A stretch of DNA of 64,000 bases, taken from positions 2,542,001 through 2,606,000 of the forward strand of contig OX637797.1 of the NCBI GenBank assembly GCA_951802425.1. Reading direction: 5' to 3'. Source of the stretch: Clavaria fumosa. Its lineage: Eukaryota; Basidiomycota; Agaricomycetes; Agaricales; Clavariaceae. Below are positions 1-11,990 of this stretch, one piece after another. Position 1 is the stretch's first letter, and every line of letters starts with the position of its first letter. Under the pieces are notes generated by a model. It saw only the letters and a program-made list of their open reading frames with translations, had not been told where the DNA came from and ran no database searches. The position numbers and the translations under genes are program-made.

Positions 1-31
1 GCTTCAGCGCTTCAGCTTCCACTCTTGGTGA

Positions 32-1162
32 ATGGTCTTCTCTAAACTACCCAACAGCGAGAAGGAGGCCTTCTTCTCACTCCTGGATGAGTTGAGCACG
101 CTCGACTTGTTGAGGCTCTGAGATACCCTTTTTTGACAAACCTCATTGACATTCAGATACTTTGCATCTCGACCAGAGTTGTTGGCTACCCTCAGCTCAT
201 CCGGCGAGTCCAACACAACAGAAGCTGCGTCAAAGCTTGTCTCCGCTGGTTTAAAGTTTAGCGCCTCCAGGCCCGGACCATATGCCTCTGCTGTGCGTTA
301 GCAATGCACCTCTCGTGGGCGAGCAGCTTTTTGATCTCAAGCGCCCATCTGCATCTCTGGCTATCCGCTCATAGGCTTCCAATCCTGAAGTGAGCAACGC
401 AGTGGGCCGTCTCGCCGCTGCGTCCTCTTCGTTCTCTGGAGCAGGTAGCGCTGCGAAATCGCCAGCGTCGGCTGCCTTGCGCAGTCCGTTCAGCTCCGGA
501 AACCGTTCGGACGCGCCAAAACCCCCCCCAACGTTTGGTGCTCGCGTACGTGGCGGTTGTTCTCTATGAATTGCCCTTGTATTTTGTTCTAATTGATGAC
601 CTGATCAATCATGAACCCCCCTCTCTTTGCTCGGTTGTAGAATGCAGACGGGGACGAGGAGCCAGCCTCCACTCTAGGATCGGTACGATCGCTTGCGAGT
701 GCATTCCAAAATACATCGTCTCCTCCCGTCCCATCACCCTTTGGCGCGAAGAAGAACCCGTTTCATGCCCCCCCTCCGTCAGCCTCCACGAGGCCTGCAC
801 CGCCTGTGACGACGAGACCAGGCGCGGCGCAACGAGAGCAGCCGGAAGCTCCCGCTGGTGAATGGGCGGAGGCCTTGTATGACTTTACAGCAGAGGTGAT
901 AAATCTGCATCACATTTATTTGGGCACCCCACGACCCGGAACGCTGACGCATTCGACTGTGATTCCTCTAGCAATCCGACGAGATATCGTTACAAGCGGG
1001 TCAGAAAATCCTTGTCATAGATCGGTCCAGTGACGACTGGTATGCGTGCCGATTTTTCACCCTTGCCAACTTGATTGAATGATTTCTTTTTTGCGCAGGT
1101 GGACGGGAGAGGTAAACGGGAGAAGGGGTACTTTTCCCGCTTCGTATGCTGAGCTGCTATGA
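32..1162 (+). CDS. SH3-domain adaptor protein
   Basis: Six exons join without a stop: 32-90, 157-292, 375-545, 641-895, 972-1039 and 1099-1162, giving 250 residues. The N-terminus reads MVFSKLPNSEKEAFFSLLDE then YFASRPELL. The middle is rich in Ser, Pro and Ala (polyproline near APKPPPTFGA). The C-terminus is one complete SH3 domain: ALYDFTAE, the acidic RT loop after QSDEISL, the DDWWTGEV tryptophan pair and the FPASYAELL end. The SH3 domain is itself cut by two introns (phase 0 and phase 2). SH3 domains bind proline-rich ligands, in fungi often in actin patch or endocytic proteins; the exact partner is inferred, not seen. It is convergent with the FGGY kinase at 1530. Confidence 0.8.
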
Positions 1163-1529
1163 TCGCGCTACATGTATGTTTCTACTGTATCTAGCTAGAA
1201 TTTGGTGTACGTTGGGTCTCGTTCCTACGCTTCACTAGTTGCGCCAGGCAAGAAAATCATGGAACATGTAATACTGGACATCTTTGACGCAACAGGGTGA
1301 AATTTCTGAGAACTCGCTTGACAAACTTCCAAGGGCATTTAAATACAGTAATTATCATCGCGTAGCCACTTCCATTTCTCGTCTCCACCTCTTCTGTATC
1401 TCTATGCATTCCAGGAAAATCTTGTATTTCGCCTCGAGTAATTTCTTCTCACCCAATGAGATTGACGGCTGCATCAGGTTCCCAAGCGGTGTCATGCTGA
1501 CCTGACGCGAGAATCGGCGCCTTTGTCAG
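1163..1529. other. Intergenic 3' flanks
   Basis: Space between two convergent genes. No ORF with recognisable homology, RNA gene or repeat is visible; it should hold the two 3' UTRs. Confidence 0.5.
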
Positions 1530-3587
1530 TCATCCATGGTCATAGAACAGGGCACGGCTAACCATAATGCTCCACAACAGCTCCGCTTTCTCTCTGTCGT
1601 CCATCTCTTCCTTCACCTCGGACGCGAACCTCCCTAGCATAGCTGCACCCCTCACGACCGCATACTCGCCACCTTCTCCAGGTAGAACCACCTTGATATC
1701 ACAAACACTCGCTAGCAACTTCATCAATATCTTGTTACGGGCCTGTCCACCAGAGACGGTGATTGCGGTGATGCTGTGTCCGGCTGCGTTCAACGTGTCG
1801 AGGATATGTCGTGTTTGCAGGGCAATAGCTTCGAGCGTGAGGTAGTATTTCTTCGCGAGGTCATTCACCGAAGAGTCCTACACGGCACAGTATACGCGGA
1901 GGGACATGCGGGGCATAAAGTGGCATTCGTACAAGTTCAAGACCAACTATTGATCCTCGCATGCGCGGATCGGCGATGGGTGATCTATTGCCTAAGGCGA
2001 GGAGTCATTACGAGGACTTTGGGGAGCTGTAGGGGTCTTAACCGTGTAGATCAGGATAAAAATGCATGTCCTTCGTGAGTGCAGCCAGACTAGGCAAGCC
2101 TTTCTCAAGTCGCAGCGACTCCAGCATCTCTTGTAGCACTGCAAGCAACGCAGGTAATGAGTCATGGCTCATTCGCCCCAAAGCGTCTGAATACCGTCGT
2201 ATATATCGGATTGTCGCCCTTCGACCAGAGTACAGAGTTCTGAATATGCCGGATGTGTGGTGATCATGAAATCGATGAGCTGCGTTCAAAACCTCAGTCA
2301 GTCGTCGATGAAAGACAGCTTGTCTACAACCTGCCCAGTTGATGACTGGCCACCTTCATTCATCCACCAGCCGCCGAAGACGGCATCCTACACGGTGAAA
2401 AATTCAAGCAGTGACCACAGGAGCGACTCTAATCAATGGGGTACCTTGTACGGACCCCACAGGCCTTTCGCGAACACGCCTTGAGGGCTCTGAACAAGTG
2501 AGTTAGGCATTGATGACGAACTGGTGAAAGGACAGACTTGGACAAGATAGCATGTGCTAGTGCCAGCAACGGCAGCCACCCGATGACAGGAGTCTTCCAA
2601 TGAAGGTGTGACGCGCGAAAGTTGATCACCCTCTGCGTATCGCGTCGAGACGGTCCCCATCCATCCAGCATATCTTTAGACGGAAGTCAGCATCACAAGT
2701 CGAGTGCCATATAATGAGTTGGAATTGTACGCGTCAATTAGTGCGCTTCCAACTGGGGTTCCTTCCGTCAATCCTAACTCTGCTGCTGCATTTTTAGACA
2801 GGCCATTGCCCACAGGCATGCCCGCGCCTTTCACACGTTGTTCTCCGGCACTAATCTGCGAATAATTGGACGCACAAAACTCTCCAAGACCAATTGCGGT
2901 GAAGAAATCCTCTTTCCATCCGACGTCGGGCAAGAATGAGCACTTGCATGTAAGAGAGCAACAAGAGCGGATGGGGTTCCCCGTGGCCCGGTACGTGAGG
3001 TAATCCGGAAGGTCGAAAAATTGGCATTTGGAAAAAGCGCAAGGAGACATGCGCTTTTTCAGCCAGAGTATCTTCGGAATCTCCATCTCCAGCTAAATGA
3101 ATCGAGATGGATGATGCATTGTTTGGTAGACGGATAGACGTACGCTTATACTACCCCCGACGTAGTCAAGGACGACGGAGCCAGTTCTATTGATTTCCTC
3201 GGCCTCTTCCTCAGCTCTATGGTCGGCCCATAAGATGACGTTCCTGTCCCCTGCGGCGCCTAGCTGCTCCCCCTGCGTCACCACGATCGGCTGGAGATCG
3301 CAATCAACTACCGCCAAGGAGCATGTTGCATCGAATCCGAGTCCTTTCACGGCAGTGCGATCGATCTTGGCTTTGGCGAGCACAGAGTTAGTAGCGGAAG
3401 AAATGGATGACCAGATGTTAGCCGTGGATTGCTCAAAAATACGATGGTCCGTTCGGTCGCGATAAGTAGCGATCAGTTGGACAGAAGAGCCCAAGATGGA
3501 CCCATCCGCTCTAACGAGGCATGCGCGTACTGAGCTAGTGCCAACGTCGACGCCAACGTAGAAATTGCCTTCGGCGATGGATGTCAT
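1530..3587 (-). CDS. FGGY-family carbohydrate kinase (D-ribulokinase-like)
   Basis: Starts at 3587 with the phosphate-binding loop [16 protein letters not shown]. It runs through about nine exons separated by ~45-60 nt introns with clean GT-AG ends, and stops at 1530. Landmarks: [47 protein letters not shown] (made by a splice near 2730), [43 protein letters not shown] and the C-terminal [18 protein letters not shown]. These match the eukaryotic FGGY/YDR109C branch, whose members phosphorylate D-ribulose or related pentuloses with ATP. Each exon join restores an expected family motif, so the copy looks intact. Substrate specificity is from family knowledge. Confidence 0.9.
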
Positions 3588-3759
3588 CGCGCTATTGGCA
3601 GCAGACTCAGCGTATATCGATCACCGTCGGTGGATGTAAAGGGAACTCTCCCTGGAAGTGTCGACTCGAAAATTGAAACGCTGCAACTTCGATTGTCACA
3701 AGAGAAAGATGATCTGTTTATGAAGTGTAGTGCAGTACATGAGGGCATAAAAAATCGGG

Positions 3760-4261
3760 CTACTCCAACGAGGAAGTCGTGACGCGAGCTGCAGGACTGA
3801 ATCAAAAGGGCGAATTTGGTGAGCGCATGACAGTACACACTGTAGACCAACTGTGAAGAGTGGTGAACAATTCTCTTGATCAAACCATCATTCTCGAGTT
3901 GCCGAATGGCAAGGCGTGCCAGACTGCCGTTGATTTTGAGCCGCTCAATGAGAATACTCTGGCTGATGAAGCGGAAAGTCGGAACTTCCTTCAGGATGCG
4001 GTCGTGGGTAGCTTTGTCGAGAGTGACGGCATGGTTGGCCTTATCCTTGACCTTCCCTTTCGACCACTTCTTCTTCTTGGCAGCCTTGGAGCCACTGCCG
4101 CCCGCGGGCGCTGCTTTTGCTTTTGCCTGGTTAACGTCAAGTCAGCGTTATCCCAACCGCGTCGCACCAATCCATCAGAATTAATTCCGCGACTTCAAGA
4201 AGCGTTGGCTCAAGAAAGAAAGGGTATAACACAGCACTGAGAAGACAGTCAAACTCACCAT
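3760..4261 (-). CDS. RPS25: 40S ribosomal protein eS25
   Basis: The conserved core [14 protein letters not shown]...[22 protein letters not shown]...[14 protein letters not shown] is encoded on the minus strand around 3850-4130. The ATG at 4259-4261 is followed immediately by GTGAGT, so exon 1 is only the start codon. Exon 2 begins [12 protein letters not shown]. The last exon, 3760-3788, encodes TRVTTSSLE then a stop, close to the usual eS25 tail. This is a small-subunit ribosomal protein of the cytosolic translation machinery. It is divergent from the glucosidase II beta gene with only 156 bp between start codons, so the two probably share a promoter region. Confidence 0.92.
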
Positions 4262-4417
4262 CGGAGACCGGGCGAGTTCGTGTTCGCAATGGCGATGAGG
4301 TGTCGAGGTGTTTTGGGATGGCGGCGACCGTGGGAAATTCGCTGACAGATACAGGAATTGTTATGTAATCATGCGTTCCATTGACGGTGCTGTCTTGGCC
4401 GTCGCTCACCTCGTCAA

Positions 4418-6594
4418 ATGGTAAATTGGCTCTTGTGTCTACTACTACTGCCGACTCTAGTCGTAGGAATTCACAAAACGTATGGCGTTCCGCCGCACTT
4501 GATACCTCGCTACGTTGAGCCTAGCACCGGTGTCTGGACTTGCTTGGATGGTTCAAAGGATATTCCTTGGCAAGCGGTGAACGATGATTATTGCGATTGT
4601 CTAGACGGATCTGACGAACCAGGTACTGCGTCAAATTGTGCCCTCTCACATGTCTAGTTGCGTTACTGAGACCGTTGGTTTACAAGGCACAAGCGCGTGT
4701 TCGAATGGTTTGTTCCACTGTGCCAACGAAGGACATATTGGTGCGAGTATTCCTAGCACACGCGTGAATGATGGGTTGTGTGGTATGTTGTAGCCTTTCT
4801 AATCGTCCCCCCCGTTTACTGACTTAGCCCATCTTTTCTCAGAGCCTGAATGTTGTGATGGCTCGGACGAAGCGCCAGGCATTTGCAGAAACGTTTGCAA
4901 ACAAGCTGCATTAGACCTACAAAACAAACTTGAGGCAGAGCGAGCTGTGCGGAAGAAGGTCAATCATTTCATGCGTCGCACATTGTCACCCTTATGTTTT
5001 CGAATATCAGGGAGCCAAGATTCGGGAATCCTATATATCTTCTGCACAGAAGGAGCGGGCTCGGCTTGAAGGCTTGATCCCCGCACTACAATCGGGAATT
5101 GATAGCAGACAACGTGAGCTAGCCAGATTGAAGGGTCGGTGATTTCTGTCATGTATTTATTTCGCAGATACCAACTCTTTTCATAGACCTTGTGGACAGG
5201 GCGGAAGAATTATCGACGGCTGATTTACAGCGCAAGAAAGAATCTCGTATTATCAATCTTCCCTACCACGAGGCTATGTCTAATCTCATCACAAAACAGC
5301 ACTCTATCAATCTCTCTTGACCCACTCTCATGTCCTCGAATCATTACATGAATTACATCAGAAGGTCATAGAACGCGAAAAGGCCTTGGGCAAGATTCTT
5401 GAAGAACTTCGCAATGGCTATAATCCTAATTATCAGGACATGGCCGTCCTGGAAGCTGTACGAGGATGGGAGTTCTGGAGACATAAGGAACAGGAAACTG
5501 CTACCAATGAGAACCAGGGTCAGGAGCAAGACGGGAGCGGCAGTCAAGATAAGGAGCCGGAGGCATCAGCAGAGGACCTGTTGTTGGCTGCGGAACAGCT
5601 GAATGAAGAAGTGCAGGCACTCCTCAAACAGGACCACGAAATCTTGCTGCTCGAGCACGACCAGTTCAGTATTCCTTCGTCGCCCGAGTCCGTCCGTAAG
5701 TTTATACCGTATTTCACTCTCTGTCACTCAGACATCGAGGTTTCATCGTATTGACTGCTAGTTTTTGATGTGACGGCATACCTGCCAGACTTTGTACTGC
5801 CGCACTATGAGATGTTGAAGAAGGCTCTTTCGGCCCCCCTGCGGTTGCTGGGCTTTGCACACGTGCCAGCCAAACTTTCCGATGGTATGTTTGGTTTTGG
5901 ATCTTTCACCCTCATGCACCCATTTTTGCCGCAGAGGCCGCTCGTGCACGCAAGGCGTTCACAGACGCCGAACATGCACTCCGCAAAGCCATAGAGGACA
6001 AGGATAGGGCTGAGGATGATCTCAGCAAATTACTTGATGTCAAAATGTTTGGGAGACAGGGCGAATGGAAGGCGTTGGATGGTACCTGTGTCGAAAACGA
6101 AACGGGAAGGTACGAAAAACCAGCTACTGAGCCATACGGAGGTCGCGAGCTGACGGGTACCGTTGGGCGCGTAGTTTCACGTATGAGCTATGTTTCTTCA
6201 AAGGGGCGAAACAAAGGGGAACTAGACTGGGGTGGGCATCTACTCATTACAAAACACAAGCTGCTCATTACACGATTGGGTGCAGGTCTTTCTCATCGTG
6301 GAACCCTTCTCCTGACGTCAAGGTGGGCAGCCCAGAGTACTACTCTCAACAAGTCTATGTCGGGGGCGATTATTGCTGGGACGGGCCATCGCGAAGTGCC
6401 ACTGTGAGTGCTTACGCCGCAGGATTTGGGGGGGTTCTTTTTCTCATATTTACTACCAGGTGCATTTGACATGTGGTGTCGAAAACGCACTCGTCACCGT
6501 CGAGGAGCCTGAAAAATGCGTGTACCGATTCACCGTAACAACTCCAGCTCTGTGTCTGCCGTTAGGGCCACCCGAGAAACATGATGAGCTGTAG
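4418..6594 (+). CDS. Glucosidase II beta subunit (ER lectin subunit)
   Basis: A signal peptide (MVNWLLCLLLLPTLVVG) is followed by YGVPPHLIPRYVEP and two cysteine-rich LDL-receptor-A-like repeats with the DDYCDCLDGSDEPGT and ECCDGSDEAPGIC signatures. A long acidic coiled-coil region follows (about 5000-6030), then a C-terminal MRH (mannose-6-phosphate receptor homology) domain with the YVGGDYCWDGPSRSATV region and HLTCG. The protein ends PPEKHDEL then stop: an HDEL ER-retrieval signal. The beta subunit recruits mannose-bearing N-glycans and retains the catalytic alpha subunit in the ER for glucose trimming. Multiple short introns interrupt the gene. It is convergent with the cyclin gene. Confidence 0.9.
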
Positions 6595-6842
6595 CATGTC
6601 GTGTTCGTTGCCTTGCAGGCGAATTTACTTCCGTTCTGAGTGTAATCGTATTGGGTCGGATTGCGCTATTCTAATTGCATTTTATCAACGCTCGACATTT
6701 TTTGGTGAGGGTATGAATGGAAGGAATCCCAAGCAGAATGGATAAAATAAAGGTCCGAGAAACGGAGAAGATGGACATTCATCAAGTCTCTCGAAGCGTG
6801 TGGAACGTGAAGCGGGGTAGAATAACAATAGTAGATTGCGTC

Positions 6843-8435
6843 TTACGGGCTCGCCATCCTATGATCCCGAGCGCTCGCATCAACGCCCTTGCGTCCTGTT
6901 CCCAATCTTTCAGGAGTCAAGTCCCGGCCAACAAACGTGTCGGACCTATCACTACGATCGAGCGCTTGCGCAGCTCCCAAAGGCTTGATCGGAGCTTCCA
7001 TATAATCCGAATCATCGTTATCTTCCCACGTAGACTCCGAGCAGATGCTGGACCCCCTCGAGTGGCCTCCCCGGCCTGCCCTAACAGTGGGTTCATCGTC
7101 CGTCACACATTCACTGTCCGTCCCGTCCGACTCCACAACGGTGTCTTCTGCATCATCGGAAAATAGAAATACGCGTGGCCGCGCAGGCGGCGTGGTGTTC
7201 GCCATAAGGCTGCCATCAGGGTAAGCTGCAGAGCTGGTATGAGCGGCGTCGTATGCAGGAGGTGCGATGATTGCAGTTTCGCTCGTTGGCTGGTCAGGTC
7301 CATACGTTCTCGCATTGTTCGCTTCTACCCTGCCTCCGTATGCATCAATTGCGCCCATGGCTTGCATGGGGGCAGTTGGAAGAGGCGAACGTGATCCTGC
7401 CGAAGTCATTGCGAAGGTCGAGTTCATATCGGTTTGCGAAAAGAGAATGAGCTGTTCCGCATAATGCTGCATCTCGGTGCCCGAGATAACTAGACGGAAA
7501 TCGTTGAGAAGCAGAAATTGCAGCTCAAGCTGATTAAGTTCGGTCTGAGGTAGCCCTCCGACCTGGGGAACTGCTGAGTATTTTTAGGGGAAACAAATAA
7601 CAACGAAATTCACCTTGGCATAACGCGAATTTGTATAGAAGACGTCGCTGAAGAATTTGCTTGCTACAGTCACGCCCGCAATGACAAGCCGATGGATGTT
7701 GTACGAGTCGATGACAAAGACTTTGCCAGTTGCTTCGTAGGACAGTTTGGACATCCGATCGAAGTAGACAAGTAGACTGAGAAAGACTTCGTTTGTTGTC
7801 GGACAGTACCTGAGAATACGGAGAAGATAAGCCTCGAGAGAGATGGTGGGTATGTTGCGAGCATGGAAGCTGAGGGTAGATGAAGGAGTAGAAATGGCAG
7901 TGCGTGACGCAGTTGTGAGGCTGCTCCATAACGAGGGACGAGGGTCTGACGTATGTGACGGCGATGTCAGTTCGCTGGAGCAAGTGGTGGGCAACTTGTC
8001 GTTGGCAGCTGCGATCTGCGTGAGAAGAGATGCTAGGAGTTTCAGGAGTTCATTGGCAGGAAAAGAGTGGATGTCGAACGTAGGGGGCGAGGTAGGAGGC
8101 GGCGTGCAGGACCGTTTCTGCGGGGGGACAAACGAATCTAATGAGGTGGACTGAGGCGCATCGATCGCCAAATGTGGTCGGATTTGCTTCGTATTTGAGG
8201 GTGCGGGTGCAGCGGATGCAACGGGAAGAACAGGAGCTGTGATGTGTCGCGCAGGGGGTTGCAGTCTCACTACGGATGGACGTGAAGATGATGCGGGTGT
8301 AGAGGATAGTGTCGACGAGGAGGATGAGACAGAATTGGGCTTCCTGGAAGGTCTTGTTGTACGAGGTGGAGGCACCGTGAGATGTGGAGCATCCGGAGCG
8401 GAGTTGTGTTGAACCGGATGCACTAAGGCGAGCAT
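6843..8435 (-). CDS. Pho85-type (PHO80-like) cyclin
   Basis: Two exons on the minus strand. The first (8435 to about 7613) has a Ser/Pro-rich N-terminal half, then the cyclin box: FHARNIPTISLEAYLLRILRY, VFLSLLVYFDRMSK, IDSYNIHRLVIAG and VTVASKFFSDVFYTNSRYAK. The intron ends ...TTCCCCAG, and the next exon continues VGGLPQTELNQLELQFLL, NDFRLVIS and MQHYAEQLILF. This is the PHO80/PCL7 cyclin pattern that binds a Pho85-like CDK in nutrient and phosphate signalling. The ~200-residue C-terminal tail is acidic and low in complexity. The start at 8435 is the first ATG of the open frame; an upstream exon cannot be excluded. Confidence 0.85.
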
Positions 8436-8794
8436 GTGTGGTAATTGGAGTTAGAGTGTCGCTAATGGCAATGAGCTAGGTTCTGCACGCAGAAACGCTT
8501 GAACGGTGGGATGTCGGGCTGGTTGAGGAGGTCAATGCGGTCGACGTTCGATGATAGGCGCAGAAAAAGCAAACAAGTCACGCATTGGTCACGCTTCTTA
8601 TTGATGTATCGCCACAAGTGCTACAGCATGCGGTTACAGTGCTCGATCAGTGTCCTTGGCTGTGGTAGGGTTGCTACTTGCATCGAAACGAGGCCCCTCT
8701 TTTCAAGCTTTCAAGTTCTTAGCCTCGGTTTGAAACATGCTCAAAGGCACTCTGCTTGTGACATGGTACCATCCTTGAGTAGCTTGAGTTGTGA
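8436..8794. other. Upstream region of the cyclin gene, no gene seen
   Basis: Between the cyclin start and the first transposon debris. It probably holds the cyclin promoter and 5' UTR. I see no convincing coding sequence. Confidence 0.4.
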
Positions 8795-8925
8795 CAGCTG
8801 CCACAATCCAGCAGTGCCATTTCGGCATTTCAACACTCTACTGTGTTCCCGACCCCTCGGATAAGTACATGATTATCTATCTAGATGACATCCTTGTCCC
8901 TACAAACCTGAACATCTCCCAACAT
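8795..8925 (+). pseudogene. Reverse transcriptase fossil (YLDD box)
   Basis: The translation KYMIIYLDDILVPTN contains the polymerase YLDD active-site box of a Ty3/Gypsy-type reverse transcriptase. It is preceded in another frame by PAVPFRHFNTLL, which resembles the family's PATFQRFMN segment, so a frameshift lies between them. No longer homologous frame surrounds it. This is a short remnant at the edge of the transposon cluster. Confidence 0.5.
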
Positions 8926-10930
8926 TTCCGAATGTATTCCGAAACTCCTGAACCTTCTCTGACACCTCTGAATATCTTCCGACACCTCTGATCCCATGCA
9001 CTTATGTGCACCCTGGGAAAACTCCTTCTGCAACCAGGGAAGTTGAATACCCCAGACCCCAGACCCCACCTGGAAGGCTGCTATGGTCCCAGGAAACAGT
9101 TTTGTCACCCAGGACTGGCCTGAAGCCCTGCAAGGCTAAGGAAAGTATTTACTCCGAAGCTTCGCAAACCCCGTCCGGAGAATTATTCTCTGTGGTTCCG
9201 ACTCTCCAACTCCGTGGTACAGCTAATCCAAACTAGGCGAAATCCCTCACCCAGAAACTCTCTGCAAAATGTCTTGAGTATTTGAGATGTTGAAAGTTCA
9301 ATGCTTACTACATTTTCCACCTTGGCGACTGTCATTTCCAATGGTCACTACAATTTCCCATGATTTCCGCATCTGGGAAATTGTTTCTGGTCATACTCTA
9401 CCCCTGGACTTTCTATTCCAGCATAGTTGAACTATGGCACACCCATGAGGAACTCCCGGCAAATGTTCGAAACCCTCAGTCCTTGTGCCTCAAAGGATTT
9501 GTTATCCTGGCTGAGGTATTCACTGACTACGAGAAACCCGAACATGCAGGAACCACTCAGACTTTGACTTTCTGTCATGTCCAGTGGCTGGAGTCCTTTT
9601 CTGACTTTATTCCACCCCCAACCTGGTAATCTGATCCCACCCCAGAATCCAAAACCAAAATCCGACACTCTGACTTGATGGGACCTCTACCCTAAGAGGG
9701 GGAGAGTGGCTATGCCATTCTAGGCCTTGAAGCAATTTCCAACCTATACTTTTGGCAAAAACACTCGAAAACCCCCTCTGGGCATCATACCTTGTAAACT
9801 CCATACTCTGACCCGTCCCCATAAGGACAATGAGAAACCCAACCCGACACCCAGAACTCTTGCAAGAGCAAAACCTGACCACTAGTGTGAACCCACAAAT
9901 CACTCGCAGGCCCCATACAAGCAAAATCCAACTGTCCAGATATTATGCCAGACCCCTCCAACTGGACACACGGACTTATTTTCCAAATGTCCTACCCTCT
10001 GACCAAGTCCTACAATCTCAACATGACCACCCAAAAGCTGGTCAACTCAGACTTACCCAGAAATCTGACCCACCAGGATTATGCGTGGCCTGGTCATCCA
10101 CAAAGTTCTGCAATTCCTGCACAAACTGCTGAGATCAAGTCCTCTGGCTTATGCCTACAGACTCCTCTGCAAGGTCCGACTCCAGAGAAATCACGGAAAT
10201 CAACCTCCATATATATATATTTCACTGAACCATCTGAACCCAGTTGCAAGCCAGGGATCATTATCCCAACATGTGACACAGCCACCCAAGGAGTTGACTA
10301 AATTTTTGTCACTCAAGTCCTTACAGACATGGGATTCTGACACATGTAATATCTGACCCAAATCTGAAATTCATCCTGCCACTGGAATTTGCAAATCAGC
10401 AATACCCTGAGCCCCAGAATTTCCCCAATTTCAGGGAATAAGAAATTCCACCCGAACCCATCTGGACCCATTTCTGGCGCCACTTCCCAACCAATTGTCA
10501 AGCTGCCAAAACACATATCCGACCCCCAAAAGCCAAACCCGGACATTTGTCCACCTGACCCCTGGAGCAACCTAGTGAAGCAATGCTATGACCTCCGAAG
10601 TGCCATTGCAAGTAACAAGTTTCATTCGTATTCTGACTTCTGGCACAAACTCCAACATGAAAATCCAGTACTACTCCTATATCTGACTTTACCCATCTCT
10701 GGTTATGGTTCATGGAAACCTGAACTCCGAATCCCAGAATCCAACCCCCCGAAATCTCTTGACTCACAGGTTTTGAAGTCCAACTCCTGCATAGGAACTG
10801 GTTGCAGATTTTTACTCTGCATATCTGACACCACCCAGAACTCACCTGGAACTTACCCCAATCTCCATCATTTCCACAATGACTCCGCCTCCTGCTGCAA
10901 GGCCACTGCCTCCGCAGCAGTCCCTCCAAC
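8926..10930. other. Non-coding transposon-like debris
   Basis: About 2 kb rich in CTGACC/CCCAGA/CTCTGA words, with no frame resembling a known family and no clear splice-supported gene. A similar composition recurs at 39450-39950, on the other side of the nested cluster, suggesting both are parts of older mobile DNA. Open frames here are short and not supported by any recognisable motif. Confidence 0.4.
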
Positions 10931-11499
10931 TATCAGACTGGGTCTCACACAACTTAAGCGTAGGGTCATGACGACAATACTAAGATAAGGGGAAAAGAGT
11001 ACAAAAAAGGAAAAGCGAAAGTACTTATAGCGAACGCTTCGGCACTTGCCGGCGTTCCCACGCTCGGACCCTCGGATCACGTGATGCGCCCAGGCCCCAG
11101 GTCATGTGATCTTACATGATTACATAATCCGACCCAGCCACAGGTCATGTGACCTTCCAACAACCCTCCCCAGTTTCTCCACAACTGCACTTTGGGATGG
11201 CTTACATAAGTGATCCTAACACCAACCCTCTTGACCATCAGCCTTGCGGCCACAATCTCCTCCTGTCGGGCCTGAGCCCGCTCCCCCAATTCCGCTTCCT
11301 TCCGCTCCCGCTCCTCCACTTTCCATCTAGCCCATTCTGCCTCCTCCGCCTCCCTCCGAACCTGCTCCGCTTCCTCTGCCTCCCGCCTTTTCCACTCCTC
11401 CACCTCTTTTGCCCTCCGCGTATGCTCCACCTCCAACTCTGCCATCTCTGCCCGCAACTTTTGAAATCTTATTTCGAAGTTGTTTCCATCGTCTGCCAT
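10868..11499 (-). pseudogene. Coiled-coil ORF split by a solo LTR
   Basis: An ATG at 11499 opens MADDGNNFEIRFQKLRAEM followed by a Glu/Arg/Ala-rich heptad region ending ARLMVKRV, where a solo LTR (10931-11221) interrupts it. If the LTR and one copy of its CCAAC duplication are ignored, the same frame continues through TAAEAVALQQEAESLWK to a stop near 10868, about 110 residues in all. On the coding strand, the upstream sequence at about 11660 resembles a primer-binding site (ATCAGAGCC). The ORF may therefore be a gag-like start of an older retroelement. The product family is not recognised. Confidence 0.45.
10931..11221 (-). mobile_element. Solo LTR, family LTR1 (chromovirus)
   Basis: This is the reverse complement of the LTRs at 16947 and 22279 over its full length (TGTTAGGATC...TCTGATA ends). 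It is flanked by the perfect 5-bp duplication CCAAC (10926-10930 and 11222-11226). No internal retroelement sequence is attached, so it is a solo LTR left by recombination. It sits in the coiled-coil ORF. Confidence 0.92.
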
Positions 11500-11988
11500 G
11501 CCTGATGATGGTGGTTCAGGTCTAAGGAGAAAAACTGGACTTGGGGCATGAGCTCAGACTTGCATATCCAGGCTCAGAAATTCAAACTCTGCCCGAAATT
11601 CCCAATCCAACACTCCGTGGAAGACTCTGATCCCATCACAACCCAAGCTTCTCCAATCTCCTGGCTCTGATCTAAAGGTCTCAAGGGTTCGACCTTAAAT
11701 GGAAACTGAACAATCCATGCAGTTGCTTGGTGGCATAGCTACCAACCTGATGGTAGTAGTGTCTGACTCCGGGATCAGGAAACTGATCCCCATTGCTGTT
11801 CCATTGCTCCATTGCAATTCCCATTGTCCTGTAGTAAGTCCTGCAGTGTATCTCCAGGACATTCTCTGTAGCTACTGTCAATACTCTGGGTTGCTGGAAA
11901 CATCTGGACTTGTAGTATATATACTCGACTACTTTGTAGAGTATTTGGCAGTCTGGATACCACCCTCATACACTCTCATACACCCCTG
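11500..11988. other. Possible old LTR/leader of a minus-strand retroelement
   Basis: Read on the minus strand, this segment has a TATA-like GTATATATACTAC near 11917 and a TTTAGATCAGAGCC segment near 11660 resembling a primer-binding site, then the ATG of the coiled-coil ORF at 11499. That order (promoter, primer site, ORF) fits an LTR and leader, but no second copy is present in the window to confirm it. Confidence 0.3.
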
Positions 11989-11990
11989 TA

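Noticed and set aside
4137..4409. 90-codon minus ORF spanning the RPS25 start
   Set aside because: Reads through the 5' UTR, start codon and first intron of RPS25; the eS25 frame is the real one.
8926..10570. Several 75-145-codon ORFs in the left debris (for example 9360, 9945, 10389)
   Set aside because: No recognisable motif, no consistent splice pattern, no conserved frame; composition bias explains them.
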